From Wurfbainia villosa (taxonomy: Eukaryota > Streptophyta > Magnoliopsida > Zingiberales > Zingiberaceae), in the NCBI GenBank assembly GCA_025175895.1, contig CM045987.1, positions 37,784,113 through 37,848,112 of the forward strand: a DNA stretch of 64,000 nt, in the 5' to 3' direction. Below the pieces are notes generated by a model. That model was not told where the DNA came from, ran no database searches, and saw only the letters and a program-made list of their open reading frames with translations. Of this stretch, positions 23,124 through 32,963 are shown one piece after another (the first letter of the stretch is position 1; each line of letters opens with the position of its first letter). A program made the position numbers and the translations under genes.

Positions 23124-24389
23124 TTTATTGACCTAGAAATACAAAACGAGCATATATGAGAAAATGATTTTAAAATGCATCAATATACATTTATAAATCC
23201 CATTCATTTTTCGAATTCAAAAACCCCAAAATCACTTCGGGAGATCGTAGGTCCATCTCCGAATGGGCTGATATCCATCATAGATATGAACAACCTTGGA
23301 GTGAGTCCAACAAGACATTCTTAGCTATGATGGTGGGTATCAAGTATACCGATTACATATCATGTATATGTAACTATCACAATGTGCTATCAACTAATTG
23401 AATATTCACACATACATTGGGTTGTTAACACATTAACAAGTATGCATCATATGCATAGCACCCAACTTCACCTCTCTTCACATCAACCTTGGAGTGAGTC
23501 CAACAAATCGATGCTCCAAGTTAAAGCCGACCCATTAATCGCGAAATAGTTTTAATATGGTTAGAGCGCATTCAACCAATTAGCCAGGCTTGGAGTGAGT
23601 CCAACAACCCAAACTAACGATTGACCTCTGACTCTTACCATATTAGAGTTAAACTATTCCAATGATTTGAACATGTTCAGGTTCGAGCCGGGCTTGGAGT
23701 GAGTCCAACAACCCAAACAAGAAACAGAACTCTGGTTCTAACCATATTAATGGAAGGTGTAGGCTTTAATATTGAGTTAGGGTTTTATGTCTCATCCTCT
23801 TTGCATGCAAATAACTATTATCTACATGGCATGGCATACATCTACATGTCACGACACGCATGGCATAATGTTATGCATCTAATGCAATTACATGGCATAC
23901 AATTATGTCATGTATATATTTCCTTATATGTCATAACTATTTATGGAAATAAAATATGTTTAAGATTTGATTCTCCAAATCAAATCATAATTAAATTAGG
24001 AAACAAATTTCCAAATCTAATCACATATTTTATTCATGGAATTATTTGATTAAGGAAAATCTATTTAGGAAACCAATTTCCTAAATCATTAAAACTACTT
24101 ATGGAAATAAAATATTTTAAGATTTGATTTCCCAAATCAAATCATGATTAAATTAGGAAACAAATTTCCAGAATCTAATCAAATATTTTATTTATAGAAA
24201 ATATCAATTTCCATAAATACTTCCAACTTTCCAAAAGTGGAAGATTTCCATAAATACTTCTAGACTTTCCAAAATTGAAAAATTTCCATAAATACTTCTA
24301 AATTTCCAAAATTAGAAAATTTCCAGAAATACATTATGACTATCGAAAACCATTTTACGATTATGTGAAACACAACTGGCTCGATACCC
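23124..24389 (-). other. 5' leader of element B
   Basis: No ORF of note. Four copies of CTTGGAGTGAGTCCAACAA lie at about 23293, 23490, 23591 and 23694; each holds the inverted repeat TTGGA...TCCAA. Toward the LTR (about 24200-24340) an AT-rich unit of about 38 bases ('tttccataaatacttc...tttccaaaa') repeats three to four times. The primer site abuts the LTR: minus-strand GGTATCGAGCCAG (about 24388-24376), one base short of the canonical initiator-Met site. Confidence 0.7.
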
Positions 24390-26608
24390 TGTTGGGTTTC
24401 CGACATCATGGCGTGTGTGTTCGATCATGTTTCGTAAACATGAACACAGCGGAAGCAATTAAAATAATAAATCTATATTTATTACAACACACACAACACA
24501 CGCATGCATATTACAACAAGTGTAGACATAACCGTAAATTAAAATTTGCAATAAAAGGAAATTAAACTACGTTATACCTTTCGTATGACGTGTAGCGGGA
24601 CCGGCATCAACCGGAACGATCCTCGTAAGAATCGTCTCTATCCGTATCCACGCCGAGCTCCTCGGGATGACTTCGCCAAGCCACGAGCTTCGTCTTCGTA
24701 CGGGTTACTAGCCTCGTGTTGAAGACGACGTGATCGAGAGATGATCACGATCCGAATCCAAATTCGGACCTAAAAATAAGTCCTCAAGACTCGCTTCTCC
24801 GGAGAGGTATTCGTCAACCGATTGACGAATCCTTCGTCCTCCACCTCAGAGGATTACCGGAGATCAAATCCCCGGTATGTTAGCCGCTGTCGGAGCACTA
24901 ACCGTCGTCCAAACGACGCTCCGACGAGAGGAGAAGCTGTCCAGAAAACTGGACAACTTGGTGGAGGAGTAGGCGCCGGCCAAAACAAGGAGAGAAAAAG
25001 CTCACCTTGATGCCGAACCTATAGGAGATCACCGGAGGGTCGCCGGAGGTTCACCGGCTGGAGCTTGGATGCCGGCAAGGGTCTTGGACGGCGGCACAAA
25101 GCTGGGCGGCGGCAGCTTTAGGGTTGGCGCCGATTAACTCCTCCAAGGAGTGGGCGGCAACTCAAGGGGGGGCTAAGGTTTGGATTAGTTAGGGTTTAAC
25201 AATCCCTTAAGCCCACTTTTATAGAGAACTAATTCTCTTAATGGTTAATGGATCATATCCATAAAGCCCGTTAACCCGCTCCATTAAGATAAGTTAAAAT
25301 AAACCAAACCATGATGGTTTATTTTAAGTTAAAACGAACCGAACCAACTTTTGGTTCATTCGTTTAAAATAAACCAAACCCTTTGGTTTATTCTTATCCA
25401 TTGGATTAGAACCAAACCATTTTGGTCCATCCATTACGTCTTCATAAGACGCAGCTCATCCACGCTTCCATTGCGACTGAAACGATTTCATGCTCGCTTT
25501 ATGTTTGGTCCAACCAAACCTAGTTTCTCTCGGTCTGAGAATCCAATTCTCAAGCTCGTTTTAAATCCTTTGGATTACACTCGTTGTGCGTGTGACCAAA
25601 TAGGTTCTCGGTTTATGTTGGCCGTCTATAATTAACCATTAATTATAGAACGATCATGAGTGGCACCTAGTAGTACATCATGATCCCCAATTAACCGAAA
25701 AGATCAACGGTTGATCCAGAACTATTTCTGAAACCCTTCAGTAGATCGAATGAATCGTGCCCCATTCCCTTCACTCATCTTATACCCACTTGGTTCAGAA
25801 CATGGTCTATTGTGTCAGTCCCCACTAGGCTGACTACGTCACACCTAGCCCAAGTATCGTTTCTTCGTCCTACGGATTCTAGTTACTCCACATGTATCGA
25901 AGAGTATCTTACTCTAAACATGTAATGCTTTGGCCAAAGACTTTAGTAACAATCCGACGAGAGGCCATGGGTATACATCTCCTCGCAAGGAGTGGTGAAT
26001 CCTTTATAGGCTATTCAAACACCTTCGATCACTTTGACTTATACCCAATCATCCCGGGTCCACATCTCCTTAGAGATGTTTGCTTAAGATGTCAAAGCAT
26101 AAGTCTCCATGATCAAGATGACTTGAATACCGCAAGTCAAAGGAACATCGCACTTAAGCCACGAAGAACTTCATTGACATATCTATATATGCAGAGAACC
26201 ATATGAAGTCTTACTAGGTCACTCCAATGAACTAGTTACCATAACTAGCATCCACGATTAACTCCGGACATCACTATGTCTCCAGCCAGTGAGAATCAGC
26301 TGCTTGGATACACCAAGGAGTATACCTCGTGCTAGTCTCAACAGAATTGATGGTGTCCAGATTCATCAGTTCATCGACTAGGGATAATTCCGATACATCA
26401 CAATTACACATGTAGAGATACTCACTAGTTGTGATCCAATCACAAATTCTCTCATGCTGTGAATCGTATCGTGGACATTCAGTAAATGAGTTTAAGATCC
26501 AATCAGATACATAAAACATGTATACTCAAATAGTGAATCTTCATTTATCATATAAATGGTTCATACATAAGGCGATTGCCTTAGGACATCTCTCATATAT
26601 TACTAACA
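24390..26608 (-). repeat. 5' LTR of element B
   Basis: About 2.22 kb, TGTTGGGTTTCCGACA... to ...ATTACTAACA. It pairs with 8081-10308. Small differences include one 3-base indel near 24930 and single-base changes. The duplicate ACTTT follows at 26609-26613. Confidence 0.85.
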
Positions 26609-26613
26609 ACTTT

Positions 26614-27801
26614 ATGTGGGCTTGATCCATTGGGTGGCCAAGATCCAACTCCTCCTCATGGTCCATATTGTATCCTATTAATACCTCATGAAGCCTAGAT
26701 CCAATGGATGAAAACAAAAATCTAGATCCAACGGTAGAGATTAAATCTCTAGATCCGACGGTTGAGATTAAATCTCTAGATCCGACGGTTGAGATTAAAT
26801 CCCTAGAACCAATGGTGGAGATTAAAACAAGGCTTAAGCCAAAACTCTATATAAAGGGGCTTAAGGTGGGCGGCAACTTGATGGCTTAGGAGATTAGGGT
26901 TTGCTTCCCTTGGGCGGCAAAGAATCCTAGTTGGGTTAGGATTGAGTTGGGTGGCTAGGGTTTGGGAGGTGGTGTGGGCGGCAACAAGAGGAGAAGTTCC
27001 TTTCTTCTTCTTCCTAAGGTGTTGTCGACACCTATCCTTCTTCCCTCTACTTTGGCCAGTGCTCAACCTATTCCTCTTCCCCTCTTCTTTGGCCAGCGGC
27101 AACTAGGAGAGCTAGGGTTAGGGTTTTGGCCAACTACAAGGTGAAGGGTTGGTTTCCTTTCTCTTCTCCAAGTGTTGGCAGGCACCAATCACCCTCATTG
27201 ATTCTTTTTTGGCCGGTTCCCATACTCCATATTCTCTTCCTTGGCCGGTGGCAACATTGAGTCTATTGACTTGGTGGCCGGTTCTAGATAGGAAGAAGAG
27301 TTTTATTTTATCATCTTCCTTTGTTCGGAGTGAACAAGGAAAGGGAGATTGGTGATTTAGAGGCTTCGACTTTTGGAAGATCATCGCCCACACGACATCC
27401 AAAAGGAGGAAGGACATACAATAGAAGATCAAGAGGTATAACAAGAGGTATAATATTGTTTATTTTGATTAGTGTTCTTTTGTATTATGTCTATAATTGT
27501 TTTTCAATTATATGCATGAAGTATTCTGTTTTTATGGCTAATATAACTTGGACCCCGAATATAAATACAAAAGTCGGCGATCCGTACATCATCTATTCCG
27601 CGGCTATTCGTAGAATAGAGGTTGGTGGCTTGAACAACATGTTTGTTCAAGTGACTACTCTAATCGAATAGCACGACGATGAAACGGTTGCTTGGGTGAT
27701 CATTTTTGTCTAGGATTAAATTTTTTTAATCCGGGGACATCGATGGGATCGCCATGAACAAGCAACTGAGTTCAAGTGGGAAGCGAAGTTTCCTACCTTC
27801 A
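26614..27801 (+). repeat. Second half of the D LTR
   Basis: It continues the LTR begun at 7258. It holds a 28-base tandem repeat (26690-26830), a TATA box (TATATAAA at 26848-26855), a long pyrimidine-rich transcribed-type region, and the LTR end ...CTACCTTCA at 27801. The primer-site-like TGGTATCATAGC follows at 27804-27815 (one mismatch to the initiator-Met site). Confidence 0.65.
26690..26830 (+). repeat. 28-base tandem repeat in the D LTR
   Basis: About four units of 'ctagatccgacggttgagattaaatct' with small changes, ending about 20 bases before the TATA box. A 61-codon ORF across it simply translates the repeat (LDPTVEIKS units) and is not taken as a gene. The position next to TATA suggests an upstream promoter element; this is inference. 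Confidence 0.7.
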
Positions 27802-27841
27802 AGTGGTATCATAGCTTCGGTTCTACAAAACCTTTAATGAC

Positions 27842-29570
27842 ATGTTTGGGCTACCAATGATCCTCCATACCATGCTATATGTATATATGATGTTAACATG
27901 ATGTTAGTTAGACCTTGTACAAGTTGTTTGAGTGTTTGATTTCAAACCCCTCTTTGAAAGTTTCAGCCAAGTCCCTATTTATGCCTACTAATGTTCTTCC
28001 ATGCCATGCTACATGTATATAAGATGTTAACATGATGTAGTTAGGCTTTGTGTAAGTTGTTTGAGTATTTGAATCCTTAAAACCTCTATTAGAGTTTTCG
28101 GCCCAACCATGTTTATGCTTGCTAGTGATGTTTCATGACATACTATATATGTATATGATGTTATCATGATGTTAGTTAGACCTTGTACAAGTTGTTTTAG
28201 GGTTTGAATTCTTAAGATCCCTCCCTTGGATGTTTTGGCCAAACCATGTTCATGTTCACCAATGATCTTCCATGCCATGATATATCTATATATGATGTTA
28301 ACATGTTGATTGTTAGACTTTGTACAAATATGTTTGAGTGTTTGATTTCCTAAGACCTTCCCTTGGATGTTTCGGCCAAACCATGTTCATGCTCACCAAT
28401 GATCCTCCATACCATGCTATATGTATATATGATGTTAACATGATGTTAGTTAGGCCTTGTGTTAGTATGTTTGAATGTTTGTTTTCTTAAAACCTCCCTT
28501 AAGGGTTTCGGCCAAGACCAAGAATTAGGGTTAGAAAGAGATTCCAAGCCCCTCTATGGTTGCTAAGAATCCCCCATGTTAGGTAGTATGTGATGGTATT
28601 GGTTATCATCCTTAAAACATGTTTATGCTTACTAATGATTCTCCATGCCATGATGTATATGTATATATGATGTTGCGATGATGATAGTTTGACTTTATAA
28701 TAGCATGATTTTTTTATGCCACTACCTTATGTCCATGTTAATTGTATTAATGTATGCTTATGTTATGCTCATTGTGTCATGATGTACAAGTATGTATGAT
28801 GAAATGCCTAAATTGTATTAATGTATGCTTTTGTTATGCTCATTGCGTCATGATGTACAAGTATGTATGATGAAATGCCTAAGAGACGCTTCCCTATGAA
28901 TGGGGACTAAGAGCACTCTTTATGTTATGAAAAGGAACTTGATATGTTATGATAAGGAACATGATATGCTATTTTACTTTTGTATGGCTTGTACCGGACC
29001 CTAGCAAGGTCCATGGGATGGGATCCTACGTGCCCCTAGGTCGACGGTCATAGTATGGACCTAGTACGGGATGGGCTCCTAAGGTGCCCTAGGTCGATGG
29101 TTGTAGTACGGGCCTAGGATGGGCTCCTATGTTGCCCCTAGGTCGACGGTCATAGTACGGACCTAGTACCCTAGTAGGTTCGGCATTAGCTACCTCAGGT
29201 CTATTTAGGGATGCGTGCAAAGATGATGATGTATGTGGTACAATGTCGGACCCTCAATGTTGAGATTATGTTTAAGTACCTATAAAATATATGTTTTCAA
29301 AGAACATCTTGCGTATACCCTTTTTCATGCCTATGTGATTATTATGTTTTACGAATTCTAGTTATATGTTCCTAAATGATCATGTCACTACTTTTATATG
29401 AATGCTATGCCTATATGTTCCTAAATGATCATGTCACTACTTTTATATGAATGCTATGCCTATATGTTCCTAAATGATTATGTCAAGACTTCTATATGAA
29501 TGCTATGCCTATATGTTATCTAGATGAACATGTCACTATTCTATGTCTAATACCTGATGTATGGCTTTTG
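27842..29570 (+). repeat. Tandem-repeat arrays of the K LTR
   Basis: Four arrays in order. First, 5-6 diverged units of about 115-125 bases (27842-28640) with 'ttgtacaagttgtttgagtgtttgattt...ccatgctatatgtatatatgatgttaacatgatg'. Second, two units of about 75 bases (about 28738-28885). Third, about three units of roughly 65 bases with 'cccctaggtcgacggtcatagta' (28985-29170). Fourth, three to four units of about 60 bases with 'tatatgttcctaaatgatcatgtcac' (29350-29540). The first unit of the first array lies left of insert D (7195-7257). No coding. Confidence 0.7.
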
Positions 29571-30073
29571 TGAGTAGGAAAGGATCTTACTAAGCCTATG
29601 TGTATATAGTTTCATGTTTCCCTTGTACTGCAGAAAAGGGTAAAGAATGGCTAAACTAAAGGGGGCAGCAGGGGGGGCAAAGTGTGTGTGTGGTAGTGGC
29701 ATGGTGGAAGAGATCTATTTTATGTTCCAAGACTTATGCATGTTTTAAAGTTTTGCATGTTAGTTGTTAAGAGTTGATTACTACTTAATGATTTGATGGT
29801 TGCTACTTGGTGTCCATTATGTTGATTATCATGAACTTGAACCAAGTAGTGTCCTTATGAAATGATTATGCATGCTTAGTAAATGTTCACCTGTTGCATG
29901 GTTAAGAATGTTGAATTATTTGCATGGTCGAAGGTAAATGCATGTTCCATGTTTTATGCTTTTTTTATAAAAAAATAAAAGTTTAAAGTCTTCCATTGAA
30001 TATGCACGCATGTACGATCGCGTCGCGCCACCATTCCTCCCCCTCTAGATTACGGGGAAGGGCGAGCGTGACA
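29571..30073 (+). other. 3' end of the K LTR
   Basis: Non-coding, with no ORF of note. It closes with a GC-richer stretch (about 30005-30073) that ends GGGCGAGCGTGACA, taken as the LTR terminus. Confidence 0.5.
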
Positions 30074-30317
30074 ATTTCTTCTCCGATCGATCCCAAAACC
30101 TCCGACCAACCTCCTCGTGTCCACGCCGACGACTCAAGGCCTTAGATTAGGAACCTTACCCTGTTTTTCATCTTTTGAGTCCTTCTATCACACTAATGGC
30201 ATTTCCACTCTCCTCCGCGAGTTAGGGTTCCGGCGAGAGCTTCTTTCCGGTGATCCTCCAGCGTCCTCTCCAGCAATCCGGTGGTTCAGTTCGTCCCTCA
30301 CAAGCCTAAACCCAAAA

Positions 30318-31630
30318 ATGGCACCAAAGTATACTTCTAAACCTTAAACCCCATCTTTTTACATACACCACATTTTAATCTAACCATGTTATTTGTGTCA
30401 TCACACTGCATTTCATTACATTCATTGCATTCATGTAGAAAACAAAGTAGGGGTGAGTCTAGCGAGGTTGGGTCGCTCGCGTACCAACCGATGTCAGTTA
30501 GGTATTTGGACAAGCGATTCTTTTGAACCTACTGTGGCGATGTCATTCATATTGTATGGCATTATCAGTTGATGAAGGTCGTCTTTTGTACGCATTCCAT
30601 AAATGATGATCTTCTCAAGGAGTTTTACCCGAATTTAAGGAAAGTCAATAATGGCCCAACGTACACCACTCGCATTGCAAAATGCGACTTGGAGTTCACT
30701 CCTGCGATTTTGCAGGAGTTCCTGGGGTGTCGGCCATCCGACGATTCATTTATGTTTTACCCTTCCTTTGATGAACCTCTTCCTGCTCCATTTGACCATA
30801 TATCATTAGAGTCCATGCATCTGCATTTCTTTCTTCATCCTCGTCCACCAGCTTAAAATCTATTTCCTATCAATGACTTATCTGCACCTGACAATGTTCT
30901 TTACAAAGTCATTGTTAGGTGTATTCTACCTATAGTGACTCGGGGTCAGGCTAAGATCCGGCCTCCCCATCTTTTCCTTATGTATGTCATGCATCATCTT
31001 TTGGACATAAACATTGCATTGAACATATTTCATTGCATTGTCCATTTTGTGACCCATGTACAAGAGAAAGTTCATATGCCATTTGGAAATGTCATTACAG
31101 CATGATTAGAGTCCATCGACATTAATATATCCAGGGGATCACTGAGGCCGCTATCATATGCATACGACCGCATCACAGTGCAGAACTTTACACTGGCTGG
31201 GATGCGAACTGGACCTGGAGAGATGGAGTGGGTGGCTCAGCCTCAGCCCATGGAGCATGAGGAGCCAGCTATAGAGGTTGAAGAGCCCGCGACCAAGCAT
31301 GAGGGGCCCGCTGCTGAGGAGGATGACCAGATGCTATCTGATTCTTCTTCATAGAGTCTCTTAACACGGGTCACACGCTTGGAGATTCGCTTCGAAGAGT
31401 TTTATGAGGAAGCTGGCACGAGTTGGGTGGAGTTCAGTCTCGAGCAGTCTGTCATGGTCGATCGCATGTCCTCCATGGGTCAAGAGTTAGGTCAGCAGCT
31501 CAGCCGGATAGAGCAATGTCAGAGCCGGATGGAGCAGCGCCAGATTGATATATATGAGATGATGCGGACCTGGACCCTGGGTCAGCAGCCTCCTCAACCT
31601 CTAGGAGATGTCTCTAGGAATAATAGCTAG
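30318..31630 (+). pseudogene. Env-like / plant-transposon-protein-like ORF of element A, probably spliced
   Basis: It lies where Sireviruses carry their extra ORF, between pol and the 3' LTR. An ATG at 30318 opens a very short first exon. GT at 30329 and AG at 30437-30438 bound a 110-base putative intron whose removal keeps the phase of the main frame. The main frame has 'VRYLDKRFF', 'LLKEFYPNLRKV' and a coiled-coil-like C-terminal part (31379-31630, heptad-like 'SRIEQCQSRMEQRQIDIYEMM'). It resembles the 'putative plant transposon protein' domain found in env-like ORFs. At least four stops break it (30524, 30854, about 31103, 31352). No signal peptide or clear membrane segment is seen. Function is unknown. 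Confidence 0.55.
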
Positions 31631-32963
31631 GCGCAAATTAGGGATCTTGTTTTTATTTTCATAGTGAGGTTGAGAGCTTTTTAGACATCTATTTTTCTTG
31701 TAAAAACTGAATTTATATTTGAATGAAATATTTTATTTATGAAAAATCATGTGTCTTTGTCTGATTGTGTGGGTGTTAATGTGTTTATATATTCTATTTT
31801 GCCATGTCATGGCATCATATTTTCTTTTATCATATAAAATGTCATGATATTGCTTAGGGTTACTTTTAATGTCATGTATGTTTAAGTCATATTTTATGCC
31901 ATGATATCATGATCATTGGCCATGTTTATTTATGATTATCACTTATGCCATGATCATTCATGCATTAATTAAAATTTGATTAATCGCTATGGCATGATTT
32001 GAAGTCCCATGTATACGAGAGTCAAATAGAGTTGCCTAGAAAATTCATGAAGTCATAACAACCCTAATTTCACATCTCACAATCACATTGACTTGTGTGT
32101 GTTTTATACACCCTAGATACATGTGAGATGTTAGAAAAATAAGTTAAGTTCAAGGTGCATAGATGTTGCATCTAGATGAACTTAAACTTATTTCAATCAT
32201 AAATATGGATCATGAGGAAAGCTAATGTACAAGTCATGTACATCTAGCCAATAGTCCATGGTTCAAAATAGCTTTTCAAAATCATTTTAAAATCCTTTTA
32301 GAAAACCTTGGTGAAATCTATCTTTTGATAGCAATCACTATTAAAGAAGTTGATACAAAGTAGATCAAAAACATTAAAGTTAGGGTTCCCTAATCACTCC
32401 TAACCTTAGGATATGCTTTGGAAAGCATTAGAAAGGGTGAAAATCCATTATATATGGATTAGGAGAATTAGTTTAGGGTGTGTATTAATTAAGGCGTGGG
32501 AAAGTTTAATGTTGAACTTTTAGCCTTATTTTTGATGGTTTAGTGTTCCTATTGGCTTAGGGACGCTCCAAGAACATTGTTGGTGCAATGGTCAAGGGGG
32601 AGCGAGCCTTTAGGGGGAGGTATCCATCATGAGATGATGGATGTTATTTTTCCTCATGAGGGGGAGAAATGGGAATTTGAGATGCCCAATTTGAAAATTG
32701 GGAGACTTCATAGGAGTGCCTCTCTTGAGTGATATGAGACTTGTCACTAGGAAGATTGTAGGCATCCAAGGTGTCTTTGGACAAAGGGGGAGATTATAAG
32801 ATCTCATTGGAATATGAGACATTGACCTCCTTGGGAGAACCTTTTTGATGTATGTCAAAAAGGGGGAGAAAGTAAAATTATCAATTTGAGAAAATTGATA
32901 AGGGAATTTGAGTTAGGAGCCTAACACAAGGGTGTTTTTGTCAAACATCAAAAAAGGGGAGAT
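31631..32963 (+). other. 3' non-coding region of element A with multiple polypurine tracts
   Basis: AT-rich spacer (31640-32580) followed by six purine tracts: 32593-32602, 32610-32620, 32658-32669, 32781-32795, 32856-32872 and 32950-32963 (AAAAAAGGGGAGAT). The last one touches the LTR start. Several tracts share GGGGGAGA. Multiple polypurine tracts before the 3' LTR are a described Sirevirus feature. Only the last is in the right place for normal plus-strand priming. Confidence 0.7.

Larger units (their letters stand above)
8081..26608 (-). mobile_element. Element B: Ty1/copia retrotransposon, interrupted by C
   Basis: Two LTRs (8081-10308 and 24390-26608), each about 2.22 kb and starting TGTTGGGTTTCCGACA and ending ATTACTAACA, are flanked by the duplicate ACTTT (8076-8080, 26609-26613). 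Coding is on the minus strand: Gag 23123-22333, then protease-integrase 13347-12390, then RT. Element C is inserted at the Gag-protease boundary. The two LTRs agree over long runs with scattered differences, so the element is fairly young but older than C. Confidence 0.85.
7258..27836 (+). mobile_element. D: LTR remnant with PBS, nested in K and interrupted by B
   Basis: It starts TGTTGGGATGTATAG at 7258. Its LTR runs 7258-8080 plus 26614-27801 (about 2.0 kb) and ends ...CTACCTTCA. A primer-site-like TGGTATCATAGC (27804-27815) and about 20 more bases follow, ending ...ACCTTTA at 27836. The 5-base duplicate ATGAC flanks it (7253-7257, 27837-27841). The last bases resemble the LTR end, so a deletion from just after the primer site to the last few bases of the 3' LTR would explain it. 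Removing D restores one unit of the K repeat array exactly. A fragment of the same LTR family lies at 59873-59981. Confidence 0.65.
6737..30073 (+). mobile_element. K: solo LTR, probably of a Ty3/gypsy chromovirus, interrupted by D
   Basis: It starts TGTATCGCCCGTAAAATT and ends GGGCGAGCGTGACA. The flanks are ATTTT (6732-6736) and ATTTC (30074-30078), a 4 of 5 match to a target duplicate. The two visible parts (6737-7257 and 27842-30073) add up to about 2.75 kb. They join in the middle of a tandem-repeat unit at the ATGAC duplicate of insert D. No internal region or primer site belongs to it, hence a solo LTR. The CGCCC start, GGCG...TGACA end and length recall Del/Tekay LTRs; this is inference. 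Confidence 0.6.

Noticed and set aside
23290..23720. Regularly spaced short repeats that look a little like a CRISPR array
   Set aside because: Only four copies, uneven spacing, no cas genes, and a plant retrotransposon leader.
26704..26889. Small ORF with repeated LDPTVEIKS units
   Set aside because: It is the 28-base tandem repeat of the D LTR in translation; LTR position and no homologous protein I know of.
30117..30347. 76-codon ORF ahead of the env-like frame
   Set aside because: It probably is untranslated lead; its end overlaps the proposed first exon in another frame, and no domain is seen.
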